A DNA stretch of 64,000 nt from the NCBI GenBank assembly GCA_964036195.1, contig OZ038450.1, forward strand, positions 8,248,701 to 8,312,700. Direction: 5' to 3'. Below, piece by piece: positions 26,901-38,900 of the stretch. The stretch comes from Sphaerolaimus hirsutus. Lineage: Eukaryota > Nematoda > Chromadorea > Monhysterida > Sphaerolaimidae. The position numbers and the translations under genes are program-made. Within the stretch, counting starts at the first letter, position 1; every line of letters starts with the position of its first letter. Under the pieces are notes generated by a model, which saw nothing but the letters and a program-made list of their open reading frames with translations, was not told the DNA's origin and did not search any database.

Positions 26901-29900
26901 TCAAGGCCTTGTTAGCTCCTCGTAAATACAATTTATATGTTTTTCGACTGCACGAATGTTTTGACACCAAAATTTGGCACTGCGCCATCAGACATGACTT
27001 TCAGAACAATATTTTGGCACCCAGACAGTGAATTTTATCATGCGTTCAAATGTGTTCATGCACCGGACTGGCAGATTCGATTGTCCCTCATCACACGTTC
27101 TGCACGCTGCAATTACGCATCTGGCAGCACTACTATTCCACTATTTATTGTGCTGGCACTTGGCAGTGCATGCGATTTACCTGTTCCTCTTACCTGCATA
27201 AATAAAATATATATCTGGACGAGCAGTCAGTGTCGCGTCTGTATTTAGCATACTTGGATTTGTTCCGTCCAGGGTCGGCGCAAAATCACTTTTTCGATGT
27301 TTTCCTGTGAGTGTGCGAAAGAAACTTTTTGCCGGTGTTTTTGCGTCTTGATCTGTCCATTGAAATTACTTCTGCTGGCCTCATCATTTTGTTGTAATTT
27401 GAGTAATTGTCTTGTATTTATGTCTTAATTTCAGACTGATAAACTTCATGAGCACATGGTATTTATTTATTAAGTGAATACGTAGTTATTTGATAGCGAG
27501 TTATGTAAATGATTATGTTTCTGCGAAATTATCACAAGCTGACTCGATATTCTGTTTGCATCGTGTAGAGTACGTACTTAGAATGTTCCACCTTTTTTTA
27601 TTCATATCATGTATAAAATATCCTGCCTATGCAGCCGTTTGAAGCAGGAATACTCTCATTCGCTTATTACCCTTATTCAGAAGGGCACGCTTTAAACGAC
27701 TGTGATTCCCCCGCTGGCCATGATGCATTTACTACGATCGAACTCAAATGTGTCGTGTGGGGCGCTCGCTAACGAGTCATTTGTGTCCGCGGCGCACCCA
27801 CCATTTCGGCCCCAATTCGATCGGCCGCACTTGGCCATGACGCGGTCTACCGCTTTCGTTCAGCCCTAATTTTATTCGACTGCGCGTTCAATTCTGTTTC
27901 AGTATATTGCCGCCGCGCGGCTTGCTCACGGCCGCCGCGGCAGCACACTGTTCAGATGGGCCGCTCATGCATCTATACTTTATTTGCTTCTGCCCCATGT
28001 GTATCAGCGAACCCTCAAGCGGGGGGGGGGGGGGGGTTGACCACAGATTCTACCCAATTTTGGCAATTTCCTGCAAATAACTAAGTAACGTTCATGGCAA
28101 TACTTTGTGGCCACCCATACTGATATATTTACCATTGGAAAAAGGTTTAGTGAATTTGGAACACTGCGTGGGTTCATAAAGATAGTAAATCGCTACCCCG
28201 GATTGATGGATAGGTTAAAAACTTTTTTCAGGGAGCGGGGTTCAATAGAAGAAAAGATAGAAAAATCGTTTAAAATAAACACCTTCCCGGTCACGTCCGG
28301 CACCCATTTTTTGATTTTACTTCTCACATCCTATACCCAGTTCTAGGGTGCCGCAGAGGCTGAAACTTGGAGGAGATATTGGCGCGACCCCCCTAATTCA
28401 TGCGAGGTAGAGGGGGGTTGCGCCAATATCTCCCCCAAGTTTCAGCTTCTGGCGCGCCCTAGAACTGGAGATAGTGTGTCACAAGTACGATCAAAAATAG
28501 GGTGCCGGACGTGACCGGGAAGGTGTTTATATTTATAGCCAAAAATAATTGAACATAGGCAATAATAGCAATAATGGTAGGCACGATAAAGATTTTGAAG
28601 GTGGAAATAGGTAAAAAAATTCCCAAAAAAACCGCCCCAGACAGATAAATAGCTGGCCCCAGATAGATGAATAATAGCAGATGATAGATAGATTGAGTTT
28701 CAGGTAGGGATGGCCGAAAAAGGTTTTTTTCAACGACAGGGTAACCGTTATTTTCAAAAACAGCTATTTTAAAATAAAACCGTTTTTTTCAAAAGCTCCC
28801 AGATATGGTTATGAGTCAACATATACAGGTATATCAGACAGGGGGCAGTACTTTGTGGTGTTATATTTAGCCATATAATGGCTGTGGAGCCATGGAATAT
28901 CATTATAACTGGTGATTTCTGTCAAAAATATCCATTTTATGTCGACTTATTACATATATCGGCTTTTGTCGAACGTTTGTGACTTCAAGTGAAGTTGGCC
29001 TTGGAATAGTGTTTAAATTAAGTTACAATAGAAGGCATTTGAATTTTCATTAGAAGTGATTTTTCACACTGTACAAGTATATGGAGGCACATTGACTGGA
29101 TATTATATACAGGGACGTACGCAGGATTTTTGAACGGGGGGGGGGCGGATTGTATACGGAGCCCGGCGAACGGGGGGGGGGCGGCGCCCCCCCTAAAATT
29201 TGGCCCTATACTAAAGGAATGGAGCCATGGCGCTTGCGCCATTTGTAGGCGCCAGCGCCATGGCAGTATTGGCGTTGGCGCTGGCGCCAACGTATACTAT
29301 ATAGGTATCTATTAAGACCTATATATAGCTACAATGAACACATTGGGCACTTTTATAATACTGTTTGGACACCCGCCCCCCCCCCCCCCTGCGTACGTCC
29401 TTGATTATATACTACACTAACATATCACGGCTTATTATGGCAGGGCACAATAGCATGAACAAATGGAAGCTTCTACACTAGAAATGCTGCAAAACCAATG
29501 AAAACAACCACAAAAAGTAATGTGCATGTGAAATTGCGTGCTTGCACGCAAAAAAAATTGCAAAATACCTCATGCTTAGTACAAAAAAATTTGGTCGAGG
29601 TTTTTTAAAAAAAACGGTTTCGATGGTCGGGTTTTTTTTATAAATAAAAAGTTTTTTATTTAAAAAAAACCTTTGAAAAAAACCCTTGACCATCCCTAGT
29701 TTCAGGGCATAGTAGCCAAAATTTTAGCCTCAAACTAAGATAGCTGGAGCATCTGGGGCCGTAACTTAATTTGGGGGCTACTATCCCCTGAACCTCCCCA
29801 AATCGTTCAGCTATCTAGCTATCTGGTGCAAAGTTTGAGCTATTTTTCCTCAATTTCCACTCAAACTATTCCACTTCAGTTAATATATTCCAGATAACTT

Positions 29901-32900
29901 TATTTGAAATATTCACCCCCCCCCCCCATTCATGCATTGCTGCCCTAGCTGGTGTAAATGCCTAAATCTGTTGATTAATGCGTCCATATATTTATGCATA
30001 GGGAAATATAAGCTAAAAGCAGTAGACCTTTTAATGTCTGTTCTGCTTTTACTGGTACGTTTTTTGTTGTCGGCGAGATGCTCTCGCTGGTAAATACATG
30101 CCGCTTGAATGCGGCTGGCAGCTGTCTGCGACCCTCCCCCTTTTTCTTGTAATCACATGCGGCATGTATTCATGTACATCCTCTGTGTGCGGTGTTTGTG
30201 CTTGTGCTGCCCTGGCCGCACTGGCCGCGCTGCACGTGATCGCCTGTAGGTTCACTCATCGGCCGGATGCATGCGCTCGCCGCGCTGCCTTATTCCATGC
30301 GCTCTTACTCCGGGCATATCTCAGGGCTCGCGACTTTTTTTCACCTGCGCCGCCGCGGCTAGTGTAGATCTGTGGGCTGCGCAGTGGGGCGGCAATAAAT
30401 AAACATAGCCTAGTAGAGGTTACGAGTGGTCGTCGTGACGACCGCAGTTGCGTTGCATACTTATTTGAGCTAGCTTACGACCGCACGCAGCTGCCCTACC
30501 TACGAGGCTTTATCCAGGCATGCTCTATGTGTCATTGACTGTATTTAGTAGCGATACATGCGTGTGGCTGCATTTGTGGCACTATTCACGCACGAAGTAT
30601 GAATAATTCTCTGTCGCCAGTTCTGTCCTTTCGAGAGTACATATTTAGTTTCACACGCACTTGAGTGCCGCGCTACACTTGTAGCTAAGCCTAATCCGTA
30701 CTACGTTCTTCAAATCCCGCATAAAATATAAGCACGTTTCCAATGAATCACTACATACAACAGGCGAGAAGACTAAATCCCAACTGAACTTTACGACTTT
30801 GTAATGTTTACTTTAGCATTTTGTGCTACGCTTTCAAAAGCTGCAGCTTTCGGTTTCAGACCTGACGAGCCGAGAAGCTACTCCAGAGGCGCCGGCCATG
30901 ACCGCAACTGCGGGGGGCAGCGCGGCCGCGCCGAAGACTACATCCACTGCGGCGGCGGCAGCGCCAGCAACGACAACGGCAGCGGCGACGACTTGCAGCG
31001 GTACTGCGGCAGCGGCGCGACGACGACCGCCGCCCGCGGTCACCAACAGCACCTTGAATCGGACGTCCGGCCCGGCTGCAGTCATGGGCCCCGCATGCAG
31101 GCAGAGACCCAGACAACAGTCGCTCTTGGCGCAGCCGAAAAACGCCAGCAACAGTTTGTTCGCATTTTCTTTGGTTTTTTAACCCGTTTTGATTGGGCCC
31201 ACACATCAAAATTTGTGTCAACTAAATTTTGGTTAATTGTGTGATTTCAACATTGGTATGTGATAGAGCATAGATAATTTTAGATCGTGACACTAAATTT
31301 TTACTGTTTCCGTTGAGTGTGATGTTTTTAAAATTCTTTTTGCGTTATTTAGATGCCATTTAGTTGAGACGAAATCTCGATGTGAACTAGTGTGTGTGGG
31401 CCCATTGGTGAGAGCGCGTTGGCTTGAGGTGTGATTAGTTTAAAACATGTTTGGTTTTGGTCTGGCTGTCCGTGCATCTGTTCGTTGCTCAGTTTTGACC
31501 AGAATTGACATTTCCGTCGCTGGGTTCCATATGCAGTGCACTGCCTCATTAGCAGGGACGTATCCAGGATTTTTGAGCGGGGGGCTGCTTGTTTACGGGG
31601 GCCGGCGAACGGGGGGGGGCTCAGCCCCCCCCCCATAATTTTTTCCCTATATAGGGACGGAAAGGCGTTTTGGCGCTAGCGCCATACAAAGGCGCCACGC
31701 CATGGCGCTATTGGCGTTGGCGCCAGCGCCAGGAGCCGTGTTATATGTATGTAAAAATGCATACATATTTACATATGCAGCGAAATTCGCAGAAATGTGT
31801 TTGTTTCGGAGGATATTGGTTCGCAGGGGCCGATCCGTTGAAAATTCAATGCATGGGGAAGAAATTTTTAAGAAACATCGAAAAATATATAGGAAAATAT
31901 GCATTTTCCGGGACTTTTTGGGTCTCACCCCGGGAAGGCGGGGGGCTGCAGCCCCCCCCCCGCCCCCCCCTGGATACGTCCTTGCTCATTAGCATAGGCA
32001 TATTTACATACCGCGGCGTAATTGTGGTTTCACTGTCGCATCCAGGACCTTTAAGCGGCGAGAAAACGGCCGCGGTGCGTCGGCCGCTGAAAACGGCTAC
32101 ATCGGTTCCCGTCGCGGCGGCGGCGGCGACGCGTAGCAGCGGCAGGTCGTCGCCCGCGTCCACGAACACCGTGCGCCCCGCCAAGGCGGCAAAAACTGTC
32201 GCTGGTAAGTTTTAGCCCACGTTGTGATGTTTTCGCTAAACTTTAGCTCAAGGACCTGATTCATCTGTTGCTAATAGTGTGTCTGGTCGCTGGATTTTCA
32301 GTTTACCTACTTTCTGGTAGCTTAGCCGTTTATGAGCGAGTGCATAGCAAACAAGTCCGTACGCATCCGTTGCATTTTATTCAGTAGTTTGAGTTGCATT
32401 GTTGACTGAGCACACGGCTAAATAAATAAAATTCTCGGATGAGTAATAAATAGCTTTATCGAATGAGGATTGTATTTAGTTCGATAGATTTTTGAGGTTA
32501 GGTGGTAGTTCAGTTATTTTTGCAATTTTCTCTGCCCAGCAGAAAATTTACGCACATAAATGTGAAATTAACGTTGACCAGTGTGATGGCCTTTAAGTGT
32601 ATTCCAGCGTTATAACAAATTTTAAATATATTGTGAAAACGCGGCAATTTTGAGGTGCCAATTTTTAACACGAACAATATGAAAGCGCGCCCAGCGTTCA
32701 TATTTGCATAACAATAGCTGGCCCATGGGTTTACGCGTACAAGTATTTGAATTTAGGCTTAGTTTTTAGTTTATATTCTGTGTGGTTCAATTTTTTTTCG
32801 CTGTTTCTGAAATTCACTTTATTTGATCTCTGATTCAGAGTAGATCCGTCATATGCCAAAGTGTAAAGCTTGGCTTAGCCCTAGTATTTTTGATAGCTTG

Positions 32901-35900
32901 TTGTCAAATTTACAAAAAAAATTCTGAGACCTCCAGCCTAGGTAACTGGATTACCTTGAGAAAGATCAAGTATTTACTTTTGAGGCTCTGCTGTCACAAA
33001 CATGACAGAACAAGCGACACAGTGAAATGGCGTTATTCCTGGGTGCCCTGCCCTGTCCGTGCTCACTCTCAGGATTTTCCTTAGCAATCAAATCCTTCCA
33101 TCCTTAAATACCAACCGCTCCTTGTCAGGGCTCGGCGCAGCGCGCAAGAGTACTGCACATCCAGTGGGCGCCACTGCAGCTGGCAGCGGCGGCGCGACGT
33201 CGACAACGCGAAGTACGGCCGCGACGTCGGCGGCCGCCGTGCAGCGGGCTGAGAAACGCGCCGCGGAGGCTGAATGGCATGCCGGACGCCTGCGGCAAGT
33301 TGTTAAGGAGGACCGCAAGCGCGCTGCTAGCACTGTGGATGTGATGGCGCTGATCGTGGCTTCGTTTGATGATAGGGTTGGTTTGAGGATTGGTTAAATG
33401 GCCCTGCGTACACTAGTACACTATTGAAATTCGTGGAACTCATAAATCTGTTTTGAGGATATTTAGAGTTTACCACAATGAGTAGTCTGTCAAGAACTTT
33501 GACGCCGATCAGAGAACATTCATTCTGGTAAACTGAAATGTGCTCAAAACATTTGTGAGTTTCCAAACTTTTGATGGTTTACTGGTGTGCCTGGCCACAT
33601 TGTTTTTTGGAGTGTGGAGCGGCTGCGTGCATTTTTGTGTTTGCGAAACCGTTTCTCAAATGTTTATTCGTGCGCAGGTGACGAAACTGCAAAGTGAAAT
33701 GGCGCAGCTCATGGAATCATTCACTAATGCCAGGCGTGACATCGGTGGGTAACTTTCCATATCAGAATATTCCATACCGCCGGAGAATTATCTCCCGTGC
33801 TTGCTAAATAGTTCAGCCGACCAATAAAAAATCAAACAATACTCGCAGACGACCTTCGAGGTAAACTGGTCGATAGCGAAACGCAAAAAGACGAACTTCA
33901 ATGTGACCGCGCCGCCGAGCGAGCCGACCACGAAGTGCAACTGCAGCAACTGCATCAACAGGCGGCCGATCGTGAGTTAATTCGCGTCGTTTTGACGGCA
34001 CATTTTGCCGTCGCACTCGCGTTTTTCACCCCCCTTATCAGTTTTACATCTTTTGCGCGTGCACGCGCCACTGCGTTATCCATCCGTTTTACTATTCAAA
34101 TATGTGGTACGAAGTGCGCTCTTTCAGAAACTTTGAGTCAATTCTGGACGCGACGCGCGCGCGCGCGCGAAGATCATTTTCCGCTGTAAAGTTCTTATAA
34201 ACTCTGGAAATATACACCTCATCACTACAATCAATTTTGTGGCCAAAAGTGCAAACGGGGTCAGAAGATCATAAAACCGGCCGCAATGGAACGCACAAAG
34301 TCGTACATTTACGCGGACGTGCTTTACTGCCTGTGGGTGGTCAGCTGGGCACTGTCGCTGAGCCCGGCGCAGAGTGCACTGGTGCAGACGTTCTACAAGG
34401 ACCAGAGTCAACTACTGCTAATTGTGGTGCTCTTTGCATTCGCAGTTGCCGCCGCCCATGATGAGCAGTTGAAGCTTCTGCGTGAGCAACTTCAGCAGCA
34501 GGTCAGATTTGTCACTGTTTTTATATTGTCACAATTTCATTAGATTTATCTGCGGGGCGTGATCTCTCAATCGTGACAGCGCAATAAAATTTTCTCACAA
34601 AATCAAGTTTATCTCCCCTTATTACAGCATTGACGTTCATGCCGACAAAAAAAACCATGAGTTAAAAACGATCTATTTATTTGATGTAAACCTTAAAATT
34701 TACCTGTAAATTTATCACATACCTGGGGTTAGAAAAAACACAATTCTTTTTTAAAAACCGTATAGTATAGGGGCGTATAATAACCGTTGAACCAACAGAG
34801 GCATGTTGGTTGATATTATATACTACGCTAACATACCACGGATTGATTACTCGGGGGAGTTATTCAAGAGGGTTTTCTGCTCACGTCTACGCTGGTGATC
34901 TATGTGTATTTGGGGCGTATTCAAGAATTCACGATATGTATAACTGTTTTTGTCGATATTTTTCGTAACTTGCTTGACCATAAATTTTCTATACCTAATA
35001 AATCTATAGATAAACTTCTCCGCAGCCTTTTTTGCATATCATGCAAATGTATGAGCCTACGTTTGCAGTTGTTCACCATATGAATCCTAGAATAGCTGAA
35101 TATGAATCCTATGAAAAAGTTCATTAGGGGAATCAATCACATTACATCCTATCGCACATAAACATCCACCCACAGATACTAGCGGAGCGCGGCCGAGCGG
35201 ACAGCGCCGCCGCGCAGCTGGACGAGGCGGCCGCTCAATGGGCCGCCGAGCGCGATCAACGCGAGGCCGATTTCACCCGTCAGGTGGGCGACTTCGAGGC
35301 CAAGCTGACCGCGCTCGCCGACCAGGTAGACAGCCCCAGACCCTGTAACAGACCCTGTAAAGTGTAAAAGACCCTGTAAAATTTCATGTGTCATGTAGAA
35401 GGTCCTGTAATATGTCATGTGTCATGTAGAAGCACCTGTGCAGTGTCAGGTGTATCGGGATCTTATTGTATCGTATCTTTATCCTATGTTTTTGTATCCA
35501 AATCTTACTTGTGGACATAAGATTTGAATACAAAAACATAAGATTAGGACGCGATACAATAACATCTGCATACCTGACACTTTACACGGTTTTTACATGA
35601 CATTTGACGCTTTTCAGGTTTTTTCATGACATTTGACACTTTGCAGGGTCCTTTACACTTTACAGGGTCTTCTACAGGGTCTGGGACTGCCCCCAGGTCG
35701 ACAGACTGCGCGACAAGAATGTGAAGCTGCGCGTCGCGCTGCAGGCGGACACTAATGAGAAAGTAAGGGCGCTGCAAGCTGATTGTGATAGCTACATTGA
35801 AGCGTTGAATATAAAGTCGGCCGAGTTGAATGAGTTGAGGACGGAGAAAAATCGTCTACAACTGCTGGTTTGTTTGTTTTTCTGGGTTGTCGTTGATCCA

Positions 35901-38900
35901 TTATATCGTAAATTTTGGAATAAGCCCCTTCTCGTATAAGTTCCCCATCTTGTGACCGAGAGGAAAAAATACCCAGCCCCCCCCCCCCACTTTCATGGGT
36001 AGAAAACATTTCACATTTACAAATGTTACAAACATTGACGTTTCATGTTTTTACAAATATTTATTATCTTGCAGCCAGAGTTCAAAATTGATTTCACTGC
36101 TTGAATTGTAGATTTTATATTCCTACAAATGATTTATGTTGCCAAATTTACCCCATTTGTGCAGAAAATTTATCGTACATTTTACTGAAAATTCTGACGT
36201 TAAAATAACTCCCCCCTCGAATAAGTCCCTCTCAAAAAAATAACTCCCTTATCCGACTTAATAGTTCGACTTATTCTAAGATATACTGTATTCAGTCCGG
36301 TTTTTGTATTTTACTGCTAATATTGCAGGCCGACACAATACCTGATAAGGAAGTTGAAATTCGGAAGCTAACTGAGCGAATCGGCGACTTAAAGAGACAG
36401 GTTGATCAGAAACAACAGCGAGAAAAGTTTGTCTTTTTTCTGTGGTTTCAACTACGCAAACAGAATTTTTTTGCAGGGGCCAGTTCCGCAAGTGGATAAG
36501 TGAGAAGTAATATGGCAAAAGCGAAGTATATTGAGAAGTAAAATTGCAAAAGCGAAGCGAAAACACTTTATTTTTATTTTTTACTTCGCTTTTGCCAATT
36601 TACTTGCCACTTCATTTCACTTTATCCATTTCACTTCGCTTTTGCCATTTTACTCCTCACTTCTCCACTTGCGGCACTGGCACCTGGTAATCTACAACCT
36701 TCTAATTTATCACGCGCAGGGAACTGATGCACCGAATCGGCGTGCTGGACGACTCTTGCGTTCGACAACAGAAAGCAGAAACATCTCTGCGCCGCGAGCG
36801 CGACGAACTAGTCTTCAAACTGTCCACGGTGGGCTTGGGCGAGCAGACGACAAGCTCGGACGAGGAGCCGCAAGCAGGGAGGCGCGGCGTCGCCCATTTC
36901 AGCACCAGCCAGGTGCCAGTCCCAGACCCCGTAAAACGCCGTGTAAAATGTAAAATGTCATGCAAAGCGTCAAACTTCATGTAAGATGCCCTGCAAAATG
37001 GCAAACGTACGTTTGCCATTTTGCAGGGCGTTTTACATGACTTTCGACACTTTGCGTGACATTTGACATTTCACAGGGCATTTTACAGGGTCCTGGATTG
37101 CCCCCAGCTACGCACGCCGCAGACAGCACCCAACCGCCGGTCACGATCGTCCCATTCGGAGTGTAACGGGGGCAGCGGCGGCGTGACGCAGTCGGCCCGC
37201 GGACCCGCTACTCCGCACAACGCCACAGATCGTTGGTGCCATCTTGATGACCACCTCTTTTCTGGGGTTCAAACGGGATTGACTTTTCGGGTTGGGGATC
37301 GGGATTATCCCGGGATTTGGTCACGGGGTTGGGATTTTGGCCTAAGTTCTGGGATAGAGAGTTTTTCTGTAATGTTTCACAAAAAAAGTCTAAAACGCAC
37401 TTCACTTCGAGAAAAGTGGCCTTAAAGGCACACTACTGGAAATTTCGGTACACATTTCTCAGTGCAAGAAGTCATTTCTTTCACTTTTTTATCGTTTGCT
37501 CTAAATTTTTCTGTGTCGGGATCCCGATTGGGGAAGCTTTTCCGAATCGGGATTTGAAAATTTTCGTGAACGGGATTAGGATTTTCCGATTTTATTTTAT
37601 TTATTTATTTCGGTATCGGGATTGGCGTTTCGGAATCAGGATCGGAACTGCCGAATCCTGGAAACTTTCGGGATTCGGAATCGAGATCCCCTTTGAACCC
37701 TGCCTCACTCTCAATCCCATTCAGCTGGTCATTTCCACACTCCCTCTAGCAGCGCCGTCGATGTATCAATCGTGGCATCCGGACCGGCACGCGCCCGGCA
37801 GCGAGCTGGCCGTGACGCCGGTGCGCACGCCCGGCACCAGTTCCGCCCTGGCTACGTTGAGACGCAGCGGCAGGCGGATTGTCGCCGCCGATCGAAGTAC
37901 CAATGCTGATCGGATTTATGCGCCTGATGGTCGGTTTTGGCTGTTCTGAGTAGGGCTGTTTTGTTGTGTGAGGTCATTTCGGGTGTCAGACCCGTGCCCT
38001 GTAAAGTGTTTAGTTAAGTGTTAAATGTCATCACATTTAAATCGTCACATTTTCATTTAAAATCGTCACATACAATCGTCACATCGTCAAGTCATCACAT
38101 TTAAGTCATGTCGTGTAAAATGTCATCACAATTTGTCTACTGTCATGCAAAGTTCAGTAATAACATCTTTCCTTTTTTGTTTTGATTGACATTTTACATG
38201 ACATTTGACAGTGGACTTTACACTTTACAGGGCTCGGGACTGCCCCCCAATCGTCCCTGTATGTACTCTGGTATCCCAGTTTGCGTCAACCTTCGGTTAA
38301 CGTCCAACGCAGGTGTTATCACCTCGATGGACGGGCGCGTGCTGGCCGACGGCACGGGCGAGCGCGAACGCAGCCAAGTGCGCTGCCGCCTGTCCATGAC
38401 CGAATCACGAATGGATAGGTACGGATAAGTCATAGTCAACTTATTTTTGTTGTATAAAGTGCAAAAAGTTTTCAAAGAGATTCATAAAAATGATCACGGG
38501 AAATTGCAACCATAAATCATAATTAATCTGATGAACGATGAATCTGATCTGGTAGTGATAGTGGGAGCCGGTGTATTTTCCAAATTCAATTAAACTTAAA
38601 GTATCCGACACGCGAGTGAGAGCTGAAGTTGTTCGCTAACTTTACTGTCGGGAGCCTGCTTAGGGTGGCAGACGGTACGGCCTTGCGGTAAACCGTACGG
38701 TACGGTAAATTTTCTATTTTGCGGTAAACGGTACGGTACGGTAAATCTTCAATTTTGCGGTAAACGGTACGGTACGGTAAATCTGAAAAGTGCGGTACAC
38801 GGTACGGTACGGTAAATTTCCGATTGTCAGAAATGTATCAATGCCGGAAGAGGTACATGCAACTGTTACTTGATAAATTGACACCAAATCCAGTTACACA

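Larger units (their letters stand above)
24737..30859 (+). other. Long intron 13 of the CLIP-like gene, or a gap between two genes
   Basis: This 6.1-kb stretch has GC-rich parts at 25200-25620, 27700-28000 and 30060-30400 with short open frames (for example 30098-30367) that I could not link to any exon. It also has hAT-like elements at 26208-26561 and 28705-29698. 28260-28530 carries an inverted repeat built on GGAGATATTGGCGC and ACCTTCCCGGTCACGTCC. A promoter of a shorter transcript may lie at 30000-30800. Confidence 0.4.

Noticed and set aside
30098..30367. 89-residue Ala/Cys-rich plus-strand frame
   Set aside because: It has no splice link to neighbouring exons and no recognisable domain; it is probably GC-rich intron or promoter DNA.
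35326..35333. 8-bp target duplication GTAGACAG/GTCGACAG as the general rule for introners
   Set aside because: The other three intact copies do not show matching 8-bp flanks, so only the shared CCAG is supported.
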